NCBI GenBank assembly: GCA_947386115.1
Contig: CANDNO010000010.1
Span: forward strand, 1 to 58,836
Length of the DNA stretch: 58,836 nucleotides
DNA from: an uncultured Muribaculaceae bacterium
GTDB taxonomy: Bacteria; Bacteroidota; Bacteroidia; Bacteroidales; Muribaculaceae
Direction: 5' to 3'
Position numbers and translations under genes: made by a program. Every line of letters starts with the position of its first letter. The first letter of the stretch is position 1. The notes beneath the pieces were generated by a model that was not told the origin of the DNA, did not search any database, and was given only the letters and a program-made list of their open reading frames with translations. Shown piece by piece: positions 42,972-52,004 of the stretch.

Positions 42972-45233
42972 ATGCTGTCGCTCATTGTCGCAACATCCAT
43001 GTTGACCTATCAGAATCCACAGGCCCCGGTGGCCGACCGTGTCGAGGACTTGCTCTCGAGAATGACTCTCGAGGAGAAAGTCGGACAGATGAACCAGTGT
43101 GTCGGAGTTGAACATTTCCGCTCCAATATGGCTACCCTCACCGAGAATGACCTAAAGACCAACACGGCCAACGCTTTCTATCCCGGCTATGTTCCCGAGG
43201 ACCTGGAGCGTCTCACCCGCGAGGGACTCATTGGCTCGTTCCTGCACGTGCTCACCATCGAGGAGGCCAACCACCTCCAGCGTCAGGCCATGCAGAGCCG
43301 CCTGGGAATACCTGTGATATTCGGCATCGACGCCATCCACGGCAACTGCAATGCCCCCGATAACACGGTCTACCCCACCAATCTGGGACTTGCATGCTCG
43401 TTTGACCCTGCGATGGCCTATACCATCGCCCGCCAGACGGCCCGTGAAATGCGCGCCATGAACATGCACTGGACGTTCAACCCCAATGTCGAGGTTGCAC
43501 GCGACGCCCGCTGGGGCCGCTGCGGCGAGACATTCGGCGAGGATCCGTATCTCGTTACCCTCATGGGTATCGAGTCGGTAAAGGGCTACCAGGGCAACAT
43601 GGACTCGACCGACGATGTGCTGGCATGCATAAAACACTTTGTCGGCGGCAGCCAGGCGCTCAACGGCACCAACGGCGCTCCGCTCGACATCTCTGAACGC
43701 ACTCTGCGCGAGGTCTTCTTCCCACCCTTCGAGGCTGGGGTGAAGGCCGGCGCCGGGTCGCTCATGACCTCCCACAACGAGGTCAACGGCATTCCCGCCC
43801 ACTGTGACCGCTGGCTCATGACCGACGTGTTGCGTGGCGAGTGGGATTTCCCCGGCTTTATCGTCAGCGACTGGGCCGACATAGAGCACATCCACGACAT
43901 ACACTTCGCGGCCGAGAACAACAAAGAGGCTTTCTACCGCAGCATCATGGCCGGCATGGACATGCACATGCATGGTCCCGACTGGACACCTGCCGTGTGC
44001 GAACTGGTACGCGAGGGCCGCATCCCCGAGAGCCGCATCGACGAGTCGGTGCGCCGCATTCTCGAGGCCAAATTCCGCCTGGGACTGTTCGAGCATCCCT
44101 ATGCCGACGAGGCCACCACAATGCAGGTGCGCCTGTGTCCCGAACACCGCGCGACAGCACTCGAGGCTGCCCGCAAATCAATAGTCCTGCTCAAGAACGA
44201 TGGCCTGCTGCCACTCGAGCCGGGCAAATATAAAAATATACTTGTCACCGGCATCAACGCCGACGACGAGAACATAATGGGCGACTGGACCGCCCAACAG
44301 CGTCCCGAGAACGTGACAACCGTCCTCGAGGGACTGCGAGAAATCGCTCCCGACGCCAACATCACCTTCGTTGACCAGGGTTGGGATCCCCGCAACATGG
44401 ACCCCGCACAGGCCGATGCAGCAGCCAAGGCTGCCACCGAGGCCGACCTCAACATCGTCGTGGCCGGTGAATACATGATGCGCTACCGTTGGCTCGACCG
44501 CACGTGTGGCGAGGACACCGACCGTTCCGACATCGACCTCGTGGGACTGCAGAACGAGCTTATCGAGCGCGTCGCAGCATCGGGCAAGCCCACCATACTG
44601 ATTCTTATCAACGGTCGCCCGCTCGGCGTGGAATGGGCAGCCGAAAATCTCCCCGCCATCATCGAGGCATGGGAGCCCGGCATGACCGGTGGCACTGCCA
44701 TTGCCGAGATTCTCTACGGCAAGGTCAATCCGTCGGCCAAGCTGTCAATGACTATACCCCGCTCGGTAGGACAGACCCCGATGTACTACAACCACAAGCC
44801 TTCGATGTACTTCCACCCGGTGGTAGTTACGAAGCCCGGCCCGCTCTACCCCTTCGGCCACGGATTGTCATACACCACCTACGAGTATTCCAACCTCAAG
44901 ACCGACCGTGCCGAGATCGCACCCGACGGTGAGCTCACCGTATCGGTCGACATAACCAACACCGGCGACCGTGCCGGCGAGGAAATCGTGCAGATGTATC
45001 TGCGCGACGAGTACAGCTCGGTAACCCGCCCCGTCAAAGAGCTCAAGGACTTTACCCGCGTGGCGCTGGAACCCGGCGAGACGAAGACCGTGAAGTTCAC
45101 CATCACCCCCGACAAACTGTCGTTCCTCGACATCGACATGAAACCTGTTGTCGAGCCCGGACGCTTCATCGTCATGGTTGGCCCCTCGAGCGAGGACAAT
45201 AAATTGTTAACCACAACGTTTAATGTTAAGTAA
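42972..45233 (+). CDS. GH3 beta-glucosidase-type enzyme
   Basis: This 753-residue GH3 contains DLLSRMTLEEKVGQMNQCVG, PVIFGIDAIHG, NPNVEVARDARWGRCGETFG, the KHFVGGSQ motif and the nucleophile Asp of IVSDWADIEH, then the alpha/beta domain and a C-terminal fibronectin-III-like domain. In a glucomannan locus it should release terminal beta-glucose from oligosaccharides. The N terminus, MLSLIVATSMLTYQN, has a hydrophobic stretch but no basic n-region. Upstream in the same frame are two stop codons (TAA TAA, the first ending GH26), so no longer start is possible. Export is therefore uncertain. It starts six bases after the GH26 stop. Confidence 0.92.
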   Translation: MLSLIVATSMLTYQNPQAPVADRVEDLLSRMTLEEKVGQMNQCVGVEHFRSNMATLTENDLKTNTANAFYPGYVPEDLERLTREGLIGSFLHVLTIEEANHLQRQAMQSRLGIPVIFGIDAIHGNCNAPDNTVYPTNLGLACSFDPAMAYTIARQTAREMRAMNMHWTFNPNVEVARDARWGRCGETFGEDPYLVTLMGIESVKGYQGNMDSTDDVLACIKHFVGGSQALNGTNGAPLDISERTLREVFFPPFEAGVKAGAGSLMTSHNEVNGIPAHCDRWLMTDVLRGEWDFPGFIVSDWADIEHIHDIHFAAENNKEAFYRSIMAGMDMHMHGPDWTPAVCELVREGRIPESRIDESVRRILEAKFRLGLFEHPYADEATTMQVRLCPEHRATALEAARKSIVLLKNDGLLPLEPGKYKNILVTGINADDENIMGDWTAQQRPENVTTVLEGLREIAPDANITFVDQGWDPRNMDPAQADAAAKAATEADLNIVVAGEYMMRYRWLDRTCGEDTDRSDIDLVGLQNELIERVAASGKPTILILINGRPLGVEWAAENLPAIIEAWEPGMTGGTAIAEILYGKVNPSAKLSMTIPRSVGQTPMYYNHKPSMYFHPVVVTKPGPLYPFGHGLSYTTYEYSNLKTDRAEIAPDGELTVSVDITNTGDRAGEEIVQMYLRDEYSSVTRPVKELKDFTRVALEPGETKTVKFTITPDKLSFLDIDMKPVVEPGRFIVMVGPSSEDNKLLTTTFNVK

Positions 45234-45256
45234 TACTTACCACTTACCTACTCCTA

Positions 45257-46360
45257 ATGAAACCTTACATTCCAATAGTATTTATATCAGCCTTTGCAAG
45301 CATGGTTTCTTGCTCGGGCAGCGGTGCCAAAAGCACCGCAGGCGACACAGCAGAGTACTCGGCCACCGAGACTCTGCGTGCACGTCTCGCCGCCGCTCAG
45401 AAAAGCGGCACCGTGATGTTCGGACACCACGATGACCCGGTTTACGGTCACAGCTGGTGTGGCGACTCGGGCCGCTCCGATGTCCTGGAAGTGTGCGGCA
45501 GCTATCCCGCCGTAATGAGCTGGGACCTGGGAGGACTCGAGACAGGCGACTCGCTCAATCTCGATGGAGTGCCCTTTGACCGCATACGCAACGAAGTCAT
45601 CGCCCAGGATGCACGCGGAGGCATAAACACATTCAGCTGGCACCTGCGCAATGCCATCGACGGCGGCGACAGCTGGAGCGTCTCTGACTCGACCATCGTA
45701 GGCCGTATGGTCAACGACTCGATCGGCACCGACGCGTTCAAAGCACAACTGGCTGCTTTGGCCAAGTTTTTCAATTCCCTCACCGATGAGAACGGCAATA
45801 AGATCGGCGTGATTTTCCGTCCGTGGCACGAGCACACCGGCGGATGGTTCTGGTGGGGCGCCCCGCTGTGCAGCATTGACGATTACAAAAAAATGTGGCA
45901 CATCACCCGCTCCGAACTCGATAGCCTCGGTGTCGACAACGTCCTGTATGCCTATTCGCCCGACCGCGTGGCCGACATTGACCAATATATGGAACGTTAT
46001 CCCGGAGACGAGTATGTCGACATCGTCGGTGCCGACGTATATCACTTCGGCGGAGCCGACGGTACCGACAATTACCGCGAGGATGCTTCGCGCGCTCTGT
46101 CGATCGTGCGCCGTGTAGCCGAATCACACAACAAGATACCTGCATTCACCGAGACCGGATGCGAATCAATCCCGGTCGACAACTGGTGGACCGAGGTACT
46201 CCTTCCAGTCCTAAGGGCAAACCCCGTGTCATACGTCGTCGTCTGGCGCAATGCACACGACAAGCCCGGCCATTTCTACGCGCCCTACCCCGGGCACCCG
46301 TCGGCCGATTCGTTCAAGGCTTTCAGCAAAGACTCTTTGATCACTTTAATACAAAAATAA
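45257..46360 (+). CDS. GH26 beta-mannanase lipoprotein (mannobiose-releasing type)
   Basis: This 367-residue lipoprotein has Cys19 in SMVSCSGSG. It is a compact GH26 without accessory domains: VMFGHHDDPVYGHSW, MSWDLGGLETGDS, SWHLRNAIDGGDSW, acid/base Glu192 in FRPWHEHTG, WFWWG, ADVYHFGG and nucleophile Glu299 in FTETGCESIP. The FGHHDD...G..W start resembles the Bacteroides fragilis GH26 that releases mannobiose from chain ends. The downstream GH130-transporter-epimerase order is also the one known there. It would feed mannobiose to the importer. Absence of an acidic surface-export signal after Cys fits a periplasmic location, which is inference. Confidence 0.93.
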   Translation: MKPYIPIVFISAFASMVSCSGSGAKSTAGDTAEYSATETLRARLAAAQKSGTVMFGHHDDPVYGHSWCGDSGRSDVLEVCGSYPAVMSWDLGGLETGDSLNLDGVPFDRIRNEVIAQDARGGINTFSWHLRNAIDGGDSWSVSDSTIVGRMVNDSIGTDAFKAQLAALAKFFNSLTDENGNKIGVIFRPWHEHTGGWFWWGAPLCSIDDYKKMWHITRSELDSLGVDNVLYAYSPDRVADIDQYMERYPGDEYVDIVGADVYHFGGADGTDNYREDASRALSIVRRVAESHNKIPAFTETGCESIPVDNWWTEVLLPVLRANPVSYVVVWRNAHDKPGHFYAPYPGHPSADSFKAFSKDSLITLIQK

Positions 46361-46387
46361 CCCTGATAAATACCATCTTACATAGCA

Positions 46388-47560
46388 ATGAAGAACTTTC
46401 AAGAACGCAAAGACCTGATATGGTCTCGTTATAATGACCTTATCTCACGCCCCAACACTCCCATCGAGGGCAACGGAGTTTACTGCCGTTATACCAACCC
46501 CATTATCACGGCCGAAATGGTTCCACCTTTCTGGCGTTACGACTTTAACCCCACGACCAACCCGTTCCTGATGGAACGCATCGGAATCAACGCCACGCTC
46601 AACTCAGGCGCCATCAAATGGAACGGCAAATACATCCTTATGGTCCGGGTTGAAGGCAACGACCGCAAGTCGTTCTTCGCTGTAGCCGAGAGCCCCAACG
46701 GTGTCGACAACTTCAAGTTCTGGGATCACCCCGTCACCATGCCCGACACCGAGGATGTAGGAACCAACGTCTATGACATGCGTCTCACTGCCCACGAGGA
46801 TGGCTACATCTATGGCCTGTTCTGCGTTGAACGTCGCGATATGTCAAGACCCGGCGATCTGTCGGCTGCCACGGCAGCTTGCGGTATCGCACGTACCAAG
46901 GACCTCATCGACTGGGAACGCCTCCCCGACCTCAAATGCAAGAGCCAGCAGCGTAACGTTGTGCTTCACCCCGAGTTTGTCGACGGTAAATATGCCCTTT
47001 ACACCCGCCCGCAAGACTCATTCATCGATACCGGCAGCGGCGGCGGCATAGGCTGGACTCTTATCGATGACATCACCAATGCCGAAATCACTCGCCCTGA
47101 AATCATCATCGACGAGCGTATATACCACACTATCAAGGAGGTCAAGAACGGTGAGGGTCCCCACCCCATCAAGACCCCCAAGGGATGGCTTCACCTGGCC
47201 CACGGTGTGCGCAACTGTGCTTCGGGCCTTCGCTACGTTCTCTACATGTACATGACTGCTCTCGACGAGCCCTGGCGCAAGATAGCTTCGCCCGGCGGAT
47301 ACTTCATGGCCCCCGTAGGCGACGAGTATATCGGCGACGTGATGAACGTGCTGTTTGCCAACGGTTGGATTGCCGACGAGGACGGTAAAGTGTTCATCTA
47401 TTACGCCTCTTCCGACACCCGCATGCACGTGGCTACGACCACCGTCGACCGCCTTGTCGATTACTGCCTCAACACCCCCCAGGACGGGCTTACGACAGCC
47501 GAGTCGGTGAAAACACTCAATGAACTCATCGACAGCAACCTGAGTAATTGCAGCTTCTAA
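46388..47560 (+). CDS. GH130 4-O-beta-D-mannosyl-D-glucose phosphorylase
   Basis: This 390-residue cytoplasmic protein without a signal peptide phosphorolyses beta-1,4-mannosyl-glucose to mannose-1-phosphate and glucose. The GH130 subfamily 1 pattern is clear: [40 protein letters not shown], catalytic Asp130 in [40 protein letters not shown] and [20 protein letters not shown] with phosphate-binding basic residues. Length equals that of characterised subfamily members. It sits between the mannobiose-releasing GH26 and the transporter/epimerase genes, completing the mannobiose route. Confidence is high for both family and reaction. Confidence 0.94.
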   Translation: MKNFQERKDLIWSRYNDLISRPNTPIEGNGVYCRYTNPIITAEMVPPFWRYDFNPTTNPFLMERIGINATLNSGAIKWNGKYILMVRVEGNDRKSFFAVAESPNGVDNFKFWDHPVTMPDTEDVGTNVYDMRLTAHEDGYIYGLFCVERRDMSRPGDLSAATAACGIARTKDLIDWERLPDLKCKSQQRNVVLHPEFVDGKYALYTRPQDSFIDTGSGGGIGWTLIDDITNAEITRPEIIIDERIYHTIKEVKNGEGPHPIKTPKGWLHLAHGVRNCASGLRYVLYMYMTALDEPWRKIASPGGYFMAPVGDEYIGDVMNVLFANGWIADEDGKVFIYYASSDTRMHVATTTVDRLVDYCLNTPQDGLTTAESVKTLNELIDSNLSNCSF

Positions 47561-47594
47561 TCCGAATAGTAAATAGAAACTACCTCTAATAACC

Positions 47595-49031
47595 ATGACT
47601 AATATAAAAGAGAAAATAGGCTACGGATTCGGCGACATGGCATCGTCGATGTTCTGGAAGGTGTTCAGTTACTACCTCCCGTTCTTTTACTCCAACATCT
47701 TCGGACTCAAACTCACCGATGCCGCCCTGCTCGTTCTCGTAACTCGAATCTGGGATGCGATTTCCGACCCCATTATGGGCGTTATGGCCGACCGCACCAA
47801 CTCACGCTGGGGCAAATACCGTCCTTACCTGCTGTGGGTAGCGGTGCCATTCTCCGTGTGCGGTATCCTGCTGTTCACTACCCCCGATACCTCCTATGCA
47901 GGCAAAATGCTGTGGGCCTATGTCACATACATTCTCATGATGACAGTCTATACCGGCATCAATGTGCCCTATGGAGCGATGCTCGGCGTCGTGAGCGACA
48001 ACCCCAAGGAGAAGACCGTGTACTCGTCGTTCAGAATGTTCTTTGCCTATGCAGGCTCTTTTATAGCTCTTTTCGCATGGGAGCCGTTGTGCAACTTCAG
48101 CCAGGCTCAATTCGGTGTTTCTCCGGCTACAAGCTGGCAACTGTCGATGTGTGTTATCGCTGCAGCCTGTCTTGTACTGTTCCTGTGTTGCTTCGCCATG
48201 ACCCGCGAGCACATCAAGACAGTGTCGACAGTGTCAGTGAGCAAGGATTTCAAATCGCTGCTCAGCAACAAGCCCTGGTGGCTGCTCATCGGAGCCGCGC
48301 TATGCTTCAACCTGTTCAACACAGTGCGTGGCGCCACGGTAGCATACTTCTTTGCCGACGTTATCGGTGCTGACGCCTACCTCGATTTCGGCACATTCGG
48401 CAACATACTCTTCTATTCGGGACTTTTTTTAGGTGTAGGCGAGATTGCCAACATGGTTGGTGTCGCTCTCACCGTGCCCATTGCCTCCTGGCTGGGTAAA
48501 AAATACACCTTTATCGCTGTAAATATACTTCTGTTCGGACTCAGCATCCTGTTCTTCACCATTCCGCTTAGCCCCGCCGGCTACTGGATGATGCTCGCGC
48601 TGCAGATCGTTATATCGGTTCTCACCGGCATCATGTCACCGCTCATCTGGTCGATGTATGCCGACGTGAGCGACTACTCGGAGCTGAAACACCGCACGGC
48701 ATCGACGGGTCTCATTTTCTCGTCATCGTCGATGGCTCAGAAATTCGGTGGCGCTCTTGGCGGAGCAGCAGTGTTGTGGTTGCTCAGCTCTTTCGGCTAC
48801 TCCGAGGCAACGTCAGGTATCAGCCAGCCCGAGTCGGCCATTACATGCCTGTGGATGCTCATGTCATTCATTCCCGCAGCCGTAGCCGGACTCGCCGCCT
48901 TCGTAGCCCTGTTCTACCCTCTCACACCTGCTGTCGTGAGCAACATCGTAGCCGAGCTCAAGGTCGTGCGTGAATCGGCCAAGAATAACCCGGCCGAGGA
49001 CGAGATGACCGACTATGCCAATATCATGTAA
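47595..49031 (+). CDS. GPH-family sugar/cation symporter (probable mannobiose importer)
   Basis: This 478-residue inner-membrane transporter has about 12 hydrophobic helices and belongs to the glycoside-pentoside-hexuronide (GPH/MelB-type) part of the major facilitator superfamily. Diagnostic segments are the N-terminal KIGYGFGDMASSMFWKVFSY, RIWDAISDPIMGVMADRTN, SRWGKYRPYLLW, and the later MSPLIWSMYADVSDYSELKH. It probably imports mannobiose or short manno-oligosaccharides with Na+ or H+. It stands between GH130 and the epimerase, as in the known Bacteroides mannobiose pathway. Substrate is inferred from context. Confidence 0.92.
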   Translation: MTNIKEKIGYGFGDMASSMFWKVFSYYLPFFYSNIFGLKLTDAALLVLVTRIWDAISDPIMGVMADRTNSRWGKYRPYLLWVAVPFSVCGILLFTTPDTSYAGKMLWAYVTYILMMTVYTGINVPYGAMLGVVSDNPKEKTVYSSFRMFFAYAGSFIALFAWEPLCNFSQAQFGVSPATSWQLSMCVIAAACLVLFLCCFAMTREHIKTVSTVSVSKDFKSLLSNKPWWLLIGAALCFNLFNTVRGATVAYFFADVIGADAYLDFGTFGNILFYSGLFLGVGEIANMVGVALTVPIASWLGKKYTFIAVNILLFGLSILFFTIPLSPAGYWMMLALQIVISVLTGIMSPLIWSMYADVSDYSELKHRTASTGLIFSSSSMAQKFGGALGGAAVLWLLSSFGYSEATSGISQPESAITCLWMLMSFIPAAVAGLAAFVALFYPLTPAVVSNIVAELKVVRESAKNNPAEDEMTDYANIM

Positions 49032-49046
49032 AATACATGCTCTGAA

Positions 49047-50210
49047 ATGAAACAAGAACTTCTTGACAATCTCATAAACAACATCCTGCCCTACTGGATG
49101 GACAAGATGGTCGACCCGCAGGGCGGCTTTTACGGACGCCGTGACTCGGCCGACCGTCTTGACCCCGAGGCGCCCAAAGGCGCAATCCTTAATGCCCGCA
49201 TCCTATGGTCATTCTCGGCTGCATATCGCGTGCTCGGCGACCCTCGCTATCTCGAGACAGCCACACGCGCAAAACGCGAGATAATCGACCGTTTCATCGA
49301 CCACAGTTATGGGGGCGTATACTGGTCACTTAATCCCGACGGCACACCCCTCGATACCAAAAAGCAGTTCTATGCCATAGGATTTGCCATCTACGGTCTC
49401 TCGGAATACAACCGTGCCACAGGCGACGCCGAGGCTCTGGAATGGGCAATAAAGCTATTTCACGACATCGAGAATCATAGCCGAGACCGCGTGAACGGAG
49501 GCTATATTGAGGCTACTACACGCGACTGGCAGCCGATCGCCGACATGCGCCTGAGCGACAAGGACGACAATGCCGTAAAGACAATGAACACCCACCTGCA
49601 CATAATCGAGCCCTACACCAACCTCTTGAGAGTATGGCCCGATGAAAGCCTGCGCGAGGCCACCCGCTCGCTGCTCGAGCTGTTCCTCGACCGCATCGTA
49701 TTGCCCGATGCACGCGGACACATGGGACTGTTCTTTGACAACGACTGGACACACACCGACGGGAATATATCTTACGGCCACGACATCGAGGCATCATGGC
49801 TACTGCTTGAAACGGCGATGGTTCTTGACGAGCCGGAACTAACAGCCCGCACGCTGGCCGTTACCGGCAACATAGCCGATGCAGCCTTTGAGGGCCGATG
49901 CTATGACGGCTCGATGGTATACGAGCGTCACGCCAACGGCCGTTACGACAACGACAAGCACTGGTGGGTGCAGGCCGAGAATGTCATTGGCCAGCTGTAT
50001 CTTTACCGTTATCACAACCGCCCCGAGATGCTTGCAAAAGCAACCGAGACATGGAATTATATCAAGAACAATCTTGTCGATTATGACAATGGCGAGTGGT
50101 ACTGGAGCCGTAAGGATGGTATGATAAACCACACTGACGACAAAGCCGGATTCTGGAAATGCCCCTACCACAACACCCGCATGGTACTCGAGTCAATATC
50201 GCTGCTATAA
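49047..50210 (+). CDS. mannobiose 2-epimerase (AGE/cellobiose 2-epimerase family)
   Basis: This 387-residue cytoplasmic (alpha/alpha)6-barrel epimerase converts beta-1,4-mannobiose to mannosyl-glucose, the GH130 substrate. It starts with LLDNLINNILPYWMDKMVDP and contains GGFYGRRD, GAILNARILWSFSAAYR, NTHLHIIEPYTNLLRVW, catalytic His245 in YGHDIEASWLL, HWWVQAENVIG and His375 in KCPYHNTRM. The three catalytic His-bearing segments of cellobiose 2-epimerases are present, and the WWVQAE block separates it from N-acylglucosamine epimerases. It is the last gene of the mannan operon. Its stop codon lies at the edge of a 15-bp-stem terminator. Confidence 0.93.
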   Translation: MKQELLDNLINNILPYWMDKMVDPQGGFYGRRDSADRLDPEAPKGAILNARILWSFSAAYRVLGDPRYLETATRAKREIIDRFIDHSYGGVYWSLNPDGTPLDTKKQFYAIGFAIYGLSEYNRATGDAEALEWAIKLFHDIENHSRDRVNGGYIEATTRDWQPIADMRLSDKDDNAVKTMNTHLHIIEPYTNLLRVWPDESLREATRSLLELFLDRIVLPDARGHMGLFFDNDWTHTDGNISYGHDIEASWLLLETAMVLDEPELTARTLAVTGNIADAAFEGRCYDGSMVYERHANGRYDNDKHWWVQAENVIGQLYLYRYHNRPEMLAKATETWNYIKNNLVDYDNGEWYWSRKDGMINHTDDKAGFWKCPYHNTRMVLESISLL

Positions 50211-50245
50211 ACAATAAAGGCCATTTTTCAATGGCCTTTATTGTT
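50210..50245. terminator. bidirectional terminator between mannan and xylan clusters
   Basis: AACAATAAAGGCCAT and ATGGCCTTTATTGTT form a perfect 15-bp stem with a six-base loop. The stop codons of the convergent epimerase and GH67 genes both touch the stem ends, so one compact element ends both operons. Confidence 0.9.
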
Positions 50246-51978
50246 TATCTGAGGGAGTCGAGAAGCTCGGGCGACGGACAGGTGTAATTGTCTATTCCGA
50301 GATTTATCGATTTGAGCTGTTCGAGCGTATGAGTCGGCGCCGAGACATCGTCGGGGAAAGGCATCTTGCTGAATGTCCGGAAGTATAACAGGCATCCATC
50401 CTTCCACCATCTCGCATCTTTTGACTGTGTTTCCAGACGTGACAGAACGTCGGCATACAGCTCCTTGTCGGCGATATCCTGCTCGCAGGCTTTCCAGTCG
50501 GCAATCATCGCCTCGACTTCATCGCATCCATGCTGGTAGTGACGGCAAAGCGTGTTCCACATCGTGTCACCGCTCTTGAGCTTGTAATCCCAGGGAACGT
50601 GGTGAAACCATAGCAGATACTCCTCGGGACAGGTGTCGATCGACGCATACATCGTGGCATAAGGCTCGGGATACTGGGCCGTGGCATTGCTGCCTGATGG
50701 TGAACGGTCAAAGCCAAGGCCTATGCTGTCGGCGCGGTGATAGAAGCTCGGCAACCAGTCGGGGCGCGCACCTTCTACGTCACACCATGGTTCAGGTCCA
50801 TAATGGTGCCCGTAGGCAAAGAGATGGTGCAATCCCATGGGCATCATGTAGTCGACAACGGCCTCGCGCGACCTCATCATCATGTCGACGATACGCTCGG
50901 TCGATGCCTCGGTGGCAGGTTTTATCTCGAGTTCGACCCACTCGCGGGCTATATCGCGCGCGCTCAATGACGGGTCGCAGGCAAGACGCCCGAACGCATA
51001 CAGGTTGGCGCGGGCAAACGGGTGGGCGGTAAAGTTCTCGGCATCGCCAATGTTAGCCACGCCGGCGATTCCGCTCTGAGAGTCGGCGGGAACGAGCGAG
51101 AAAAACTCCTCCCACATAGTGCCAAGATATGCAAGATGATTGCTGTGTCCAAGATACTCCTGTGTAATCTGAAGCTCGGGCATAGTGGCCGTGTGCTCCA
51201 TAGCAAGCAGCAGCGGACTGAAAGGCTCACGAGGCTGAAAATCAATAGGACCGTTTTTTATCTGCACTATCACATTGTCGTCAAACTGACCATCGAGCGG
51301 TTTAAACTCCTGATAGGCCTGTTTGGCACGGTCGGCATCTCCGGGCGAGTAAACGAATGCGCGCCACATCACAATGCCGTCATGACGGGCAAGCTCGCGC
51401 GCAAGCATGTTCGCTCCCTCGGCATGTGTGCGGCCGAAATCACAGGGGCCGGGCTGTCCCTCCGAGTTGGCTTTCACGAGAAAACCGCCAAAATCGGGTA
51501 TCAGTTCATAGATTTCATCGACCTTTGAACCCCACCATTCCTGCACCCCCGGGTCAAGAGGATCGGCCGTACCGAGGCTGTCAAGCAACATGGGCGAGGC
51601 AAAATTGACCGAAAGGTACACCTTTATGCCATAATCGCGGAAGATATCGGCCAAAGCTGCAACTTTTTCAAGATACTCGGTCGATAGAATCTTAGCCGAA
51701 GCATTCACATTGTTGAGCACCGTGCCGTTTATCCCTACCGATGAACACAATTTGGCATAATCGGCATACCGGGGCGAAATGGAATCGGGCAGCGATTGCC
51801 AGTCCCACAGGCTACGACCGGCATAACCACGCTCGACAGTTCCGTCAAGGTTGTCCCAATGGTTCAACAATCTCAAATTGAAAGCGGGCTCTGACTCATT
51901 GTCAGCGCCCGTAGAAGAAGAACTGCAACCAACCGCACACAGCACGGCCGCAGCCAATAGTATCTCAGTAAACTTCAT
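50245..51978 (-). CDS. GH67 alpha-glucuronidase lipoprotein lacking the N-terminal domain
   Basis: This 577-residue lipoprotein (Cys18 in CAVGCSSSS) removes 4-O-methyl-glucuronic acid from the non-reducing end of xylo-oligosaccharides. The catalytic barrel begins almost at once with NLRLLNHWDNLDGTVERGY. Candidate acid Glu173 (ANSEGQPGP) and bases Asp246 (GPIDFQP) and Glu274 (QITQEY) have spacings of 73 and 28, the same as I recall for the Cellvibrio japonicus enzyme (292, 365, 393). The roughly 120-residue GH67N domain that normally precedes the barrel is absent. It is the last gene of the xylan cluster. Confidence 0.9.
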   Translation of the reverse strand: MKFTEILLAAAVLCAVGCSSSSTGADNESEPAFNLRLLNHWDNLDGTVERGYAGRSLWDWQSLPDSISPRYADYAKLCSSVGINGTVLNNVNASAKILSTEYLEKVAALADIFRDYGIKVYLSVNFASPMLLDSLGTADPLDPGVQEWWGSKVDEIYELIPDFGGFLVKANSEGQPGPCDFGRTHAEGANMLARELARHDGIVMWRAFVYSPGDADRAKQAYQEFKPLDGQFDDNVIVQIKNGPIDFQPREPFSPLLLAMEHTATMPELQITQEYLGHSNHLAYLGTMWEEFFSLVPADSQSGIAGVANIGDAENFTAHPFARANLYAFGRLACDPSLSARDIAREWVELEIKPATEASTERIVDMMMRSREAVVDYMMPMGLHHLFAYGHHYGPEPWCDVEGARPDWLPSFYHRADSIGLGFDRSPSGSNATAQYPEPYATMYASIDTCPEEYLLWFHHVPWDYKLKSGDTMWNTLCRHYQHGCDEVEAMIADWKACEQDIADKELYADVLSRLETQSKDARWWKDGCLLYFRTFSKMPFPDDVSAPTHTLEQLKSINLGIDNYTCPSPELLDSLR

Positions 51979-52004
51979 TCTTACAACACATTACGTTCAA
52001 AATA

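Noticed and set aside
43152-44147. Minus-strand frame opposite the GH3 at 42972
   Set aside because: Shadow of a high-GC, codon-biased gene; no motif, no promoter and no signal sequence.
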